Assembly (NCBI GenBank): GCA_027013095.1
Contig: JALUYI010000042.1
Location: forward strand, 102,078-166,077
Direction: 5' to 3'
From: Paracoccaceae bacterium
GTDB taxonomy: Bacteria > Pseudomonadota > Alphaproteobacteria > Rhodobacterales > Rhodobacteraceae
DNA length: 64,000 nt
The translations under genes and the position numbers were made by a program. Below are positions 45,716 through 54,050 of this stretch, piece by piece. The number at the start of each line of letters is the position of its first letter. Position 1 is the first letter of the stretch. Under the pieces are notes generated by a model, which ran no database searches, was not told the origin of the DNA, and was given only the letters and a program-made list of their open reading frames with translations.

Positions 45716-46377
45716 TGAACACTCTTTCCTTTGATGTCGCCCATATGCTGGCCGGTGGGATGTTGTTGGTCAGCTTCATGATGATCTATCAGACCCGGCT
45801 TTATGCGCTCTTGAACGTCTTTGCGCTGCACGCGATGGTGCTGGCCCTGTCGGTGGCTTGGCAAGCCTCGATCCAACATGCGCCGCACCTTTACGTCACG
45901 GCCGGTATCGCATTGTTTTTCAAGGCGATTCTGATCCCCGGCGCACTGCACAAGATTGTTCAGCGCATGGGTATTCACCGGCAGGTCGAGCAGGTCGTTG
46001 GCACCGGCGCAACCATGCTGGCGGGCATGGGTCTGGTGGCCCTGTCCAGCGTGCTGATGCTGAACCTGACAGCCACTGCCAGCGCATTCGCGCGTGAGGA
46101 CATGGCCTTTGCCCTGTCGGTCGTCCTGTTGGGGCTGCTGATGATGATCAGCCGGCGCAACGCGGTCAGTCAGGTGGTTGGATTCATGTCGCTGGAAAAC
46201 GGCCTGATTCTGGCCGCGGCGGGGGCGCAAGGGATGCCCCTTGTGGTCGAGATCAGCGTTGCCTTTTCGGTGCTGGTCGCCTTCATCGTCATCGGCGTTT
46301 TCCTGTTTCGCATCCGCGAGCGGTTCGATTCCGTTGATCTCAGCGTAATGGACGACTACCGGGGAGAAAAACGATGA
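45715..46377 (+). CDS. hyfE: HyfE-like membrane subunit (NuoK-related)
   Basis: A 220-residue protein with about seven helices. Its C-terminal half resembles NuoK/MnhC (SQVVGFMSLENGLILAAAGAQGMPLVVEISVAFSVLVA) and carries the intramembrane glutamates typical of that subunit; the N-terminal half is HyfE-specific. It starts on the last base of the hyfC stop and overlaps hyfF by 4 bp (ATGA), so the order and coupling are those of hyfCEF in hydrogenase-4-type clusters. A separate hyfD gene is missing. Confidence 0.88.
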   Translation: MNTLSFDVAHMLAGGMLLVSFMMIYQTRLYALLNVFALHAMVLALSVAWQASIQHAPHLYVTAGIALFFKAILIPGALHKIVQRMGIHRQVEQVVGTGATMLAGMGLVALSSVLMLNLTATASAFAREDMAFALSVVLLGLLMMISRRNAVSQVVGFMSLENGLILAAAGAQGMPLVVEISVAFSVLVAFIVIGVFLFRIRERFDSVDLSVMDDYRGEKR

Positions 46378-47822
46378 GCCTGCCTTTCAACCCCGTTGAC
46401 CTGATTTTGGGCATCCCGGCAATCACCGCGCTGGTGCTGTTTGTCCTGCCGGGATACCGGCTGACCTCATGGCTGAACGTGGCCGCAAGCCTTGTCACTT
46501 TTCTGGCCGCCATGACCCTGTTTTTCATCGATCGACCGGTGCCGACCAACTATTTTCTGGTGGATGAGCTGAACATCGTCTTTATCGTCCTGAACACATT
46601 CGTCGGCTTTACCGCTGCCTATTTCAGCGCCAGCTATATCGCCCATGAGCTCGAGATCGGCCGCCTGACCCCGGTTTACCTGCGCTTTTACCATGCCATG
46701 TATCAAACCATGATGTTTGGCATGAATCTGGTGCTGGTGACCAACAACATCGGCCTGATGTGGGTGGCGATCGAATTGGCCACCCTATCCACCGTCCTGA
46801 TGGTCGGCATCTATCGCACCCCCGAGGCGCTGGAGGCGGCGTGGAAATATTTCATCCTCGGCTCGGTCGGGATCGCGCTGGCGCTGTTTGGAACAATTCT
46901 GGTCTATCTGGCCGCCGAGCCGGTTCTGGGCGAGGGACAGGCGGCAATGGTGTTCACCCGGCTTCTGCCCAACGCCGCCGAGTTCGACCCGAAAATCCTG
47001 AATCTCGCCTTTGTATTCCTGCTGCTGGGCTATGGCACCAAGGTTGGCCTCGTGCCCCTGCACGCCTGGCTGCCCGACGCCCACGCCGAGGGCCCGACAC
47101 CGATTTCCGCGGTGCTATCTGGCCTGCTCTTGAACGTCGCCCTTTATGCAGTGCTGCGCTTCAAGATGCTGATGACGGCGAACGCGGACACGCTGGCACC
47201 GGGGCCGTTGATGGTGGTGATGGGGCTGGTCTCGCTGCTGTTTGCGGCGATCATGCTCTATCGGCGGCGCGACATCAAACGGCTGTTTGCCTACTCCTCG
47301 ATCGAGCATATGGGCATCATCGTGTTTGCCTTTGGCATGGGCGGGCCGCTGGCCAATTTCGCCGGACTGTTGCACATGGTCATGCACAGCCTGACAAAAT
47401 CCGCCATTTTCTTTTCCGTTGGCCATATTGCACAGATCAAGGGCAGCCAGAAAACCGCCGAGATTCGGGGTTTGACCCATAGCCATCCGGTGCTGGGCTG
47501 GGCGCTGGTGATCGGCGTGCTGGCAATCGCCGGGCTGCCCCCCTTTGGCGTCTTCATGAGCGAGTTCCTCGTCGTCAGCTCGACCTTCCAGCGCGCCCCT
47601 GCGCTGGCGTTGCTGTTCGTGACTGGGCTGCTGCTGGCCTTTGGGGCGCTGCTGATGCGCCTGACCGGGTTTGCCTTTGGCGAGCCCACCGGCAGCACCA
47701 AGCCGGCCCACGCCTCGCTGGTCCCCCTCTATATCCACATGGGGCTGGTGCTACTGGCGGGGATCTATCTGCCCGGGCCTATGGTGGCCTGGTTTCAGGC
47801 TGTTGCGAAACTGTTGGGATAG
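46374..47822 (+). CDS. hyfF: HyfF-like antiporter-type membrane subunit
   Basis: A second NuoL-M-N-type subunit, 482 residues, about 14 helices. Conserved channel regions are WVAIELATLSTVLMVGIYR near residue 128, GYGTKVGLVPLHAWLPDAHAEGPTPISAVLSGLL near 220-255, KRLFAYSSIEHMGIIVFAFGMG near 302 and HSLTKSAIFFSVGHIAQ near 338. With HyfB it would give the complex two antiporter-like modules, compared with three in complex I. It is followed by hyfG after 9 bp. Confidence 0.9.
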   Translation: MSLPFNPVDLILGIPAITALVLFVLPGYRLTSWLNVAASLVTFLAAMTLFFIDRPVPTNYFLVDELNIVFIVLNTFVGFTAAYFSASYIAHELEIGRLTPVYLRFYHAMYQTMMFGMNLVLVTNNIGLMWVAIELATLSTVLMVGIYRTPEALEAAWKYFILGSVGIALALFGTILVYLAAEPVLGEGQAAMVFTRLLPNAAEFDPKILNLAFVFLLLGYGTKVGLVPLHAWLPDAHAEGPTPISAVLSGLLLNVALYAVLRFKMLMTANADTLAPGPLMVVMGLVSLLFAAIMLYRRRDIKRLFAYSSIEHMGIIVFAFGMGGPLANFAGLLHMVMHSLTKSAIFFSVGHIAQIKGSQKTAEIRGLTHSHPVLGWALVIGVLAIAGLPPFGVFMSEFLVVSSTFQRAPALALLFVTGLLLAFGALLMRLTGFAFGEPTGSTKPAHASLVPLYIHMGLVLLAGIYLPGPMVAWFQAVAKLLG

Positions 47823-47831
47823 GAGCGGCTG

Positions 47832-49361
47832 ATGCCCGAGATTCTGGAACTGATCACAACCGACGCGGCCCGCCTTCGCAGCGCCCCTGTCGAGCACCAC
47901 AAGATCACCAAGCACCTGTGGGAACAGGCCGCCGGAGACACCGCCCGCGGCATGCTGACCCTGCTCAGCCTCTGGGCCACCCGCGGGGCGGTCCATATGG
48001 CGCTGATGGCCCGGCCCAACGCGCCGGATGAGCACACCCGGGTCGGCGTCGTCAGCCTTGAAAACCGCCGCAAGAGCTTTCCCTCGGTGGGGCGGCTGCA
48101 TCCTCCGGCCCAGCGGCTGGAGCGCAGCATCACCGACCTTTTTGGCCTGTCTGCCGAGGGGGCGACCGACGCCCGGCCGTGGCTGGATCACGGCGCCTGG
48201 GAGATTGTCAATCCGCTGGGCAAGGCCACAGCGCGCCACACCCCGCAGGCGGCCTATGAATTCCTGCCGGTCATCGGCGAGGGGCTGCATCAGGTGCCGG
48301 TCGGCCCGGTTCACGCCGGTATCATCGAGCCGGGGCACTTCCGATTTACCGGGCAGGGCGAAACCGTCGTGCGTCTGGAAGAGCGCCTAGGCTATACCCA
48401 CAAGGGCACCGACAGCCTGATGCACGGTGCCTCAATCGAGCGGGGCGCAAAACTGGCGCAGCGCACTTCGGGCGACAGCAGCGTCGCCTATGGCTGGGCC
48501 TATGCACAAGCCATCGAAGCGGCCCTCGGCCACGCCGCCCCGAAACGCGCCCAGTCCCTGCGTGCGATCATGGCCGAACTGGAGCGCCTCGCCAACCACC
48601 TGAACGATGTTGGCGCCATCTGCAACGACGCGGCATTTGCGATGATGCTGGCCCAGTGCAGCATCCTGCGTGAGCGGGTAATGCGGGCAGCCCACAACGT
48701 TTTCGGCCACCGTTTCATGCGCGACTGCATCGTTCCGGGCGGCGTCAGCGTCGATCTGAACACGGACGGGCGGGCCGCGCTTGAGGCGCTGGTCAACGAT
48801 ATTCGCCTCGGGTTCGAGCCGCTCGTCCACCTCTATGACAACAACGCCTCGATCCTTGCGCGCACCGCCGGAGCCGGCATCCTCAGGTCCGACCTTGCCC
48901 ATTCCTTTGGGGCGGGCGGCTATGTCGGCCGGGCCTCGGGGCGCAATTTTGACACCCGGCGCGACCTGCCTTACGGGCCCTATGCCAAACTGGTGTTTAC
49001 GGTTCCGACCCGCAGCGAGGGCGATGTGAACGCCCGCATCTGGGTCCGCATCGAGGAAATCCAGCAGAGCCTCGGCCTGTTAAGCCAGCTTCTGAAATCC
49101 CTGCCCGACGGCGACATCTTTGCCCCCCTCCCCAAGCCGAAGGAAAAGCGCGAAGGCCTGGGGCTGGTCGAAGGATTTCGCGGCGACGTGCTGGTCTGGG
49201 TGGGGCTGGATGCGCGCGGACACATCAACCGCTGTCACATGCGCGACCCCAGTTGGTTCCAGTGGCCGCTGCTGGAGGCGGTGATCGAGGACAACATCAT
49301 CGCCGATTTCCCGCTGTGCAACAAATCATTCAACTGCTCGTATTCGGGCGTGGACCTGTAA
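47832..49361 (+). CDS. hyfG: HyfG-like large subunit without a canonical nickel site
   Basis: A 509-residue fusion of a NuoC-like domain (about 1-140) and a NuoD/hydrogenase large-subunit domain (VGPVHAGIIEPGHFRF near 157). In [NiFe] hydrogenases two CxxC pairs hold nickel. The first pair's position is here RTSGDSSVAYGWAYAQA (residues 211-227) with no cysteine. The C-terminal pair aligns with NKSFNCSYSG, with one cysteine (C502) and an extra C496 before it. The chain ends naturally at this point without the protease-cleaved tail. The protein therefore cannot bind NiFe in the known way and resembles Ehr-type subunits. Confidence 0.9.
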   Translation: MPEILELITTDAARLRSAPVEHHKITKHLWEQAAGDTARGMLTLLSLWATRGAVHMALMARPNAPDEHTRVGVVSLENRRKSFPSVGRLHPPAQRLERSITDLFGLSAEGATDARPWLDHGAWEIVNPLGKATARHTPQAAYEFLPVIGEGLHQVPVGPVHAGIIEPGHFRFTGQGETVVRLEERLGYTHKGTDSLMHGASIERGAKLAQRTSGDSSVAYGWAYAQAIEAALGHAAPKRAQSLRAIMAELERLANHLNDVGAICNDAAFAMMLAQCSILRERVMRAAHNVFGHRFMRDCIVPGGVSVDLNTDGRAALEALVNDIRLGFEPLVHLYDNNASILARTAGAGILRSDLAHSFGAGGYVGRASGRNFDTRRDLPYGPYAKLVFTVPTRSEGDVNARIWVRIEEIQQSLGLLSQLLKSLPDGDIFAPLPKPKEKREGLGLVEGFRGDVLVWVGLDARGHINRCHMRDPSWFQWPLLEAVIEDNIIADFPLCNKSFNCSYSGVDL

Positions 49362-49373
49362 CGGAGGGAGCCC

Positions 49374-49892
49374 ATGAAAAACCTGCTGCTCAAGGGCCTT
49401 ATGCACCGCCCGCTGACCGAAGCCGCGCCAACCGACCCGGGTCTTGAGACCCTTGGCGAAAGCCTGCGAAACGAAACCCGCCGCGCCCTTGGCCGCAGTC
49501 TGGCTCTTCGCATGGTTGACGCGGGCTCGTGCAACGCCTGCGAACTGGAGATTCAGGCCACCGGCAACCCCTATTACGATATGGACCGTTTCGGGCTGCA
49601 TTTCGTCGCCTCGCCGCGCCATGCCGATGTGCTGCTGGTCACCGGCCCCGTGACTCGCAACATGGCAATCGCCCTGTCGCGCACCTATGAGTCCATGCCC
49701 AATCCGAAATGGGTCGTCGCCGCTGGCGATTGCGCCGTTGACGGCGGCTGTTTTGCTGGCAGCTACGCTGTGCTGGGCGGGGTCCACAAGGTGCTGCCCG
49801 TGGACGTCAATATCCCCGGCTGCCCGCCAACCCCCGAAGACCTAATCAAGGGCCTGCTGACCCTGATGGCACGGGCCGGAACCCGCCGATAA
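49374..49892 (+). CDS. hyfI: HyfI-like small subunit (NuoB family) with one [4Fe-4S] site
   Basis: A 172-residue Fe-S subunit. Cysteines C53 and C56 (DAGSCNACELEIQA), C120 (AAGDCAVDGG) and C150 (IPGCPPTPE) match the four ligands of the proximal/N2 cluster, with the C-x2-C spacing of group-4 hydrogenases rather than the CC pair of complex I. The electron-accepting cluster of the complex is thus kept while the nickel site of its partner is lost. It is the last gene of the operon; a convergent gene ends 18 bp beyond. Confidence 0.92.
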   Translation: MKNLLLKGLMHRPLTEAAPTDPGLETLGESLRNETRRALGRSLALRMVDAGSCNACELEIQATGNPYYDMDRFGLHFVASPRHADVLLVTGPVTRNMAIALSRTYESMPNPKWVVAAGDCAVDGGCFAGSYAVLGGVHKVLPVDVNIPGCPPTPEDLIKGLLTLMARAGTRR

Positions 49893-49910
49893 GCCCCGAC
49901 GCCGGGCGGC

Positions 49911-50657
49911 TCAGCCGTCACAGCCTTTTTGCAGGTAAACGAAATCCGCGTCCTGACGTTTCACCCATCCGGTGAAAAACCCGTCGGACAGGACGATCTC
50001 GCACCAGTCGCCCTTGCCGCCGGATGCCGTTTCACAGCGTTTGACGGTGACGCACTGATATTGCGCAACGCTCTCTTTCTTGGCAAATCCGTTGCCGCCC
50101 GAGAACGGATAGATTTTCAGGTGCGAAAGCGATAGCATCTCGATCGATTGAAAGGTCGGTACGCGGGGGTTCTTCGTATCCACCCGGTCAGCGCATCCCG
50201 AACGGTCGGAATATTGCACGCAGGACGCTCCGGCGCTGCTGCCCCCGTTTCCGTTGGACGACGGATTGATCCCGCCATTCATGGTGACGCTGGAGGACGC
50301 GGACAGAAACAATGAGGCCTCAACCCCGTCTCCGATCAACCCGTCCATCCGGTTGCGCCCGCTTTTGGAGAAGCCGCCGACAATATCGCCGCGCGCACCG
50401 GGGCGAGCAAACAACAGCATCTCGGATCTTGAATCGTCAGAATAGACGAAGGAACGCACCTTGCGCAATTCCTTGCCACAAGGTTTTTCAACGACCACAT
50501 CGCCCGCCATATCCGCTTTGTCGTAGGTCAGCTGCAAGGTGCATCGGTTACCGGGCCAGGTTGCCTTCCACGTTTCACGGGTGATATTTCCAGCGTTGGC
50601 TGCACCAGCCAAAACCAGAGCCGCCAAAAGATTTGTAACAGCCGCCAGTTTTATCAT
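49911..50657 (-). CDS. Exported cysteine-rich protein with SH3-like C-terminus
   Basis: A 248-residue protein with a signal peptide (MIKLAAVTNLLAALVLAGAANA) and preceded by GGAGG. The mature part has eight cysteines, consistent with disulfides, a flexible Gly/Ser/Asn linker (GGINPSSNGNGGSSAGAS), and a C-terminal region ending GDWCEIVLSDGFFTGWVKRQDADFVYL, which looks like a bacterial SH3-type domain. The lower boundary converges with the hyf-like operon; upstream it shares a 254-bp region with the divergent ECF sigma gene. Function not recognised. Confidence 0.7.
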   Translation of the reverse strand: MIKLAAVTNLLAALVLAGAANAGNITRETWKATWPGNRCTLQLTYDKADMAGDVVVEKPCGKELRKVRSFVYSDDSRSEMLLFARPGARGDIVGGFSKSGRNRMDGLIGDGVEASLFLSASSSVTMNGGINPSSNGNGGSSAGASCVQYSDRSGCADRVDTKNPRVPTFQSIEMLSLSHLKIYPFSGGNGFAKKESVAQYQCVTVKRCETASGGKGDWCEIVLSDGFFTGWVKRQDADFVYLQKGCDG

Positions 50658-50911
50658 TTTTTCGCCTCCCTGAATCTTCAAATGAAGAAGCTGGCAGGAT
50701 TCAGCGCCATCGGGCAAGCAACCCGGCACCGCGCCGGCGTTTTTATCTGGTTGTGTTGCCAAAATGACCTGTGCCGGGGGCCTCCAGCTCGCCATCAATG
50801 GCCCGCAAAAAAGGGCCGGGGTTCTGGCGATCCGAGTGTCATTGGTCCTGCGGTAAAACTTTCTTTTGCGTCCGGTGCGACGGGCGCCTAAGTTGCCGCT
50901 CAGGGGGAGAC

Positions 50912-51559
50912 ATGTCCGATACCGAAATGCGTCAGCGACTGGTCCAGGGCGACGAGGATGCGTTCGCCGAAATATTCGGCGCGCTCAACCCCTCTCTGAT
51001 CCGCCTTGCCACCGCCCTGACCGGCAGTCGCGCCGTGGCCGAAGAGGTGACACAGGAAACCTGGCTGGCAGTGATCTCGGGGATCGAGCGCTTTGCGGGG
51101 AAATCCAGCCTTAAGAACTGGGTGTTTGCTATCCTCGCCAACAAGGCGCGCACCCGCGCCCGACAGGAGGGGCGCACAACCGTGCGGCTGGACCACACAT
51201 CAAAGGCGGGTTCGGGGGACGCGGACACGACCGACCCGGATTCGTTTGACGACAGCGGGCGCTGGCGCGAGCCTCCGATGCTGTGGGACGAGATCACCCC
51301 CGAGCGCACCCTTGCCGGGCGACAGGCCTGGGAGATCGTGACTGACGCGATCAAGGCCCTGCCGACGATGCAGCAGGCCATCCTCGATCTGGTGCAGCGC
51401 GAAAACCTTGCCGCTGCCGAGGTCGCCACCCTTCTGGGCATCAGCCCCGGAAACGTCCGCATCCAACTGCACCGCGCCCGTGAGCGCATCCGCCGGCAGC
51501 TGGATCAGGCGCAGACGGAGCCCCACGGAGGCCAGAAAAGCCACGGGTGCAAAAAATAA
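50912..51559 (+). CDS. ECF-type RNA polymerase sigma factor
   Basis: A 215-residue group-4 sigma factor. Region 2 (LIRLATALTGSRAVAEEVTQETWLAVISGIERFAGKSSLKNWVFAILANKARTRAR, about 29-84) recognises the -10 element. Region 4 (LPTMQQAILDLVQRENLAAAEVATLLGISPGNVRIQLHRARERIRRQL, about 148-196) recognises the -35. The linker is longer than usual and acidic. The ATG at 50912 follows GGGGGAG. It heads a transcript with a zinc-finger protein and a membrane protein, closed by a terminator, the common layout of an ECF system. The signal is unknown. Confidence 0.93.
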   Translation: MSDTEMRQRLVQGDEDAFAEIFGALNPSLIRLATALTGSRAVAEEVTQETWLAVISGIERFAGKSSLKNWVFAILANKARTRARQEGRTTVRLDHTSKAGSGDADTTDPDSFDDSGRWREPPMLWDEITPERTLAGRQAWEIVTDAIKALPTMQQAILDLVQRENLAAAEVATLLGISPGNVRIQLHRARERIRRQLDQAQTEPHGGQKSHGCKK

Positions 51560-51647
51560 TTTCAGGAAGTTTGTAACAAATGGCCCGCTCCTGAGTCTTT
51601 ACAGTAATGGCAGGATGTTCCTGTCAGGTCACAAGGGAGACACTCTG

Positions 51648-51878
51648 ATGATGTCATGTCGTGAAGTCTGCGAAAAGGCGCAGGATTTTACGGACGGCAC
51701 GCTGGGCCCGCTGAGCCGTGCAAAAATCCGCCTGCATCTGCTGATGTGCCGGAATTGCACCGGGTTCATGGATCAGACGCAACAAACGTCGCGACTGATC
51801 AAAAGCACGCTGGCGCACCAGAAAGCATCATCAGTGGATCCCGTATTGCTGGCGGAACTCAAGAAACGAAAAAAATGA
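51648..51878 (+). CDS. Small zf-HC2-type anti-sigma candidate, 76 aa
   Basis: Starts MMSCREVCEKAQDFTDGTLG. The motif H30-x3-C34-x2-C37 (RLHLLMCRNC), with C4 and C8 upstream, is the zinc-binding anti-sigma pattern (zf-HC2/ZAS). No membrane helix and no sensor domain follow, so it would be a minimal soluble anti-sigma factor. It lies 88 bp downstream of the ECF sigma gene. Start chosen at 51648 with AAGGGAGA seven bases upstream; the next codon is also ATG. Confidence 0.75.
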   Translation: MMSCREVCEKAQDFTDGTLGPLSRAKIRLHLLMCRNCTGFMDQTQQTSRLIKSTLAHQKASSVDPVLLAELKKRKK

Positions 51879-51932
51879 TTCCGCCACACGTCTCGCGCAA
51901 GACTCTGCGCTAATGGAAGGAGACTCGGACAC

Positions 51933-52367
51933 ATGAGTATCAAGAACGGACTTATCGGCGGCTTTATCGGATCCGCAGTATTGGCAATCATCTTTGTCAT
52001 GAAAGGGATGATCGGCATGATACCCGAAATGGATATCATCGCCATGCTCAGCGCCATGATGGGCACCGGGGCCGCCATGGGCTGGGTTGCGCATTTCGTC
52101 ATCGGCACCGTCGTCTGGGGCGGCATCTTTGCGCTGGCCAACGGAAGCATTCCGGGCGGCAACCAGACCGCAAAGGGCGTGGTTCTGGGCATCGCCGCAT
52201 GGCTGATGATGATGATTGTGGTCATGCCGATGGCCGGCGGTGGCTTTTTCGGCCTCCATTTCGGCATGATGGGCTTTGTGCTGCCGCTGATCTTGCATAT
52301 CGTCTTTGGCGCGGTCATGGGCTTTACCGGCGCGTTCCTTGAAAACGGCGCGGCCAAACCGGCCTGA
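51933..52367 (+). CDS. Polytopic membrane protein of the ECF module, 144 aa
   Basis: Four hydrophobic helices (about 4-24, 45-70, 82-103, 108-132), rich in Met and Gly; starts MSIKNGLIGGFIGSAVLAII. It resembles small integral membrane families such as DUF6789, but that is a recollection only. It is the third gene after the sigma factor (54 bp after the anti-sigma candidate) and is directly followed by a strong terminator, so it is likely part of the same regulated unit, perhaps as target or sensor. Confidence 0.7.
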   Translation: MSIKNGLIGGFIGSAVLAIIFVMKGMIGMIPEMDIIAMLSAMMGTGAAMGWVAHFVIGTVVWGGIFALANGSIPGGNQTAKGVVLGIAAWLMMMIVVMPMAGGGFFGLHFGMMGFVLPLILHIVFGAVMGFTGAFLENGAAKPA

Positions 52368-52420
52368 AATATACGCTCTCTCGGCCCCGACCCGCGTCCG
52401 GGACGGGGCTCACAAGGTGA

Positions 52421-52450
52421 AAGGCCGGGATCACACCCGGCCTTTTGCTT
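52421..52450 (+). terminator. Rho-independent terminator after the ECF module
   Basis: Perfect 9-bp arms AAGGCCGGG (52421-52429) and CCCGGCCTT (52436-52444) with a 6-nt loop, followed by TTTGCTTT. Confidence 0.85.
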
Positions 52451-52524
52451 TGGCGTCGCTTGCAGACGGCCGGCGGGACTGGCAGAACCACGGAGGAAAA
52501 CAAGCCAAAAGAGGGGATGCGCAG

Positions 52525-54027
52525 ATGCAGGCGGACAACAGCAACGCGGGCGCCAAGGCCGCCGGCAAGCATGGCCCCGATGAGCCGCACAACCTCGAGC
52601 CGGACAGCTGGCCCGAGTTTCGCCGCACGGCCCACGAGGCGCTGGATGCAGCGATCAACCACCTTCAGAACCGCGCCCAAGCGCCGGTCTGGCAGCGCCC
52701 ACCCGATCGCCTGCGCCATGGGTTGCGTGCCCCGCTCCCCCGCGAGGGCACCGACTCAGACGCTCTGATGGCCCGGATCGTGACCGAGTTCCTGCCCCAT
52801 GACGTCGGCAACACCCATGCGCGGTTTTTTGGCTGGGTACACGGGGCGGGCACCCCCGAAGGCCTGATCCCCGACATTTTCGCCGCCGCCATGAACGCCA
52901 ATCTGGGCGGGCGCGATCATATCGCAAACGAGGTCGAAAAACAGGTCATCTCGTGGTGCGTCGAGATATTCTCCTTTCCGCCCGGGGCAGGAGGGCTGAT
53001 CCTTTCCGGCAGTTCGATGGCGACGCTGGTGGCACTCAAGGCCGCGCGCGAGAAACATGGCGGCACTGGGCTGCGCGACAGCGGCTTGCGAAACGGGCCG
53101 CCCCTTGTAGCCTACGCCTCGGATCAGGCGCACAGTTGCATCGCCCGCGCGTTCGATATTCTCGGCCTTGGCAAGGACGCCCTCAGGCCGGTGCCGGTGG
53201 ACGGGGATTTTCGCATGGATCTAAACGCGCTGGAGACGATGATCCGGCAGGACCGCGCCGCCGGACGGCAACCGTTCTGCCTGATCGGAACCGCCGGCAG
53301 CGTCAATGTCGGCGCCATCGACCCGCTGGCGGCCTTGGCTGATCTGGCCGCGCGCGAGGGGCTTTGGTTTCACGTGGACGGCGCCTTTGGGGCGCTTGCG
53401 GTTCTCGAGCCAACCCTCAGGCCACGGCTGGAGGGGGTGGAACGGGCGGATTCGCTGGCCTTTGATTTTCACAAATGGCTGCATGTGAATTACGACGCCG
53501 GATTTGTCCTGATGCGCGCCGCCGAAGACCAGCGGCGGGCCTTTTCCGAGCGCCCTGATTATCTGGCCGGAGCCGCGCGCGGGCTGGCGGCGGGCAACCC
53601 GTGGGCCTGCGAATATGGCCCCGAACTGTCGCGCGGGTTTCGCGCGCTGAAAATCTGGTACCAGATTGCCCGTTTTGGCACGACGCGTCTCGGGGCGCTG
53701 ATCCGGATGAACTGTGCGCAGGCTCAGGCTTTGGGCCAGCGGGTCAGGGCAACCCCGGCACTTACTCTGCTGGCACCAGTTGCCCTGAACATCGTCTGCT
53801 TTCGCTTTGATCCCGGCGGTCTGGGCGGGCCGGAACTTGACCGCCTGAACAGCGAGATCGTCATCCGCCTGCAGGAACAGGGCCGCGCCGCCCCCTCGAA
53901 CACGCGCATCGGCTCGGCACTGGCAATCCGCGTCAACCTGACAAACCACCGGACCCGCATGGCAGATCTGGACGCGCTGACCAAGGATGTCCTACAGATC
54001 GGGCGCGAGCTGACCGCCGGGGAATAA
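52525..54027 (+). CDS. PLP-dependent decarboxylase (aromatic-L-amino-acid/glutamate decarboxylase family)
   Basis: A group II PLP decarboxylase of 500 residues. The PLP-binding lysine is in LAFDFHKWLHVNYDAGF near residue 316. Upstream motifs are FFGWVHGAGTPEGLIPDIFAAAMNANLGG near 98-126, LSGSSMATLVALKAAREKH near 157, and LWFHVDGAFGA near 285 with the cofactor aspartate. Substrates of relatives are aromatic amino acids, glutamate or 2,4-diaminobutyrate; which applies is open. The ATG at 52525 follows GAGGGGAT. Monocistronic between a terminator and the convergent AsmA gene. Confidence 0.88.
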   Translation: MQADNSNAGAKAAGKHGPDEPHNLEPDSWPEFRRTAHEALDAAINHLQNRAQAPVWQRPPDRLRHGLRAPLPREGTDSDALMARIVTEFLPHDVGNTHARFFGWVHGAGTPEGLIPDIFAAAMNANLGGRDHIANEVEKQVISWCVEIFSFPPGAGGLILSGSSMATLVALKAAREKHGGTGLRDSGLRNGPPLVAYASDQAHSCIARAFDILGLGKDALRPVPVDGDFRMDLNALETMIRQDRAAGRQPFCLIGTAGSVNVGAIDPLAALADLAAREGLWFHVDGAFGALAVLEPTLRPRLEGVERADSLAFDFHKWLHVNYDAGFVLMRAAEDQRRAFSERPDYLAGAARGLAAGNPWACEYGPELSRGFRALKIWYQIARFGTTRLGALIRMNCAQAQALGQRVRATPALTLLAPVALNIVCFRFDPGGLGGPELDRLNSEIVIRLQEQGRAAPSNTRIGSALAIRVNLTNHRTRMADLDALTKDVLQIGRELTAGE

Positions 54028-54050
54028 TAGCCGCGGGCGGTCGGGGGCGC

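Noticed and set aside
42738..47822. Mrp-type Na+/H+ antiporter operon
   Set aside because: NuoB-, NuoCD- and NuoH-type subunits are present, which Mrp systems lack.
42738..49892. Functional hydrogen-evolving [NiFe] hydrogenase or formate hydrogenlyase
   Set aside because: The large subunit lacks the cysteine ligands, and no maturation protease, hyp genes or formate dehydrogenase subunit are present in or next to the operon.
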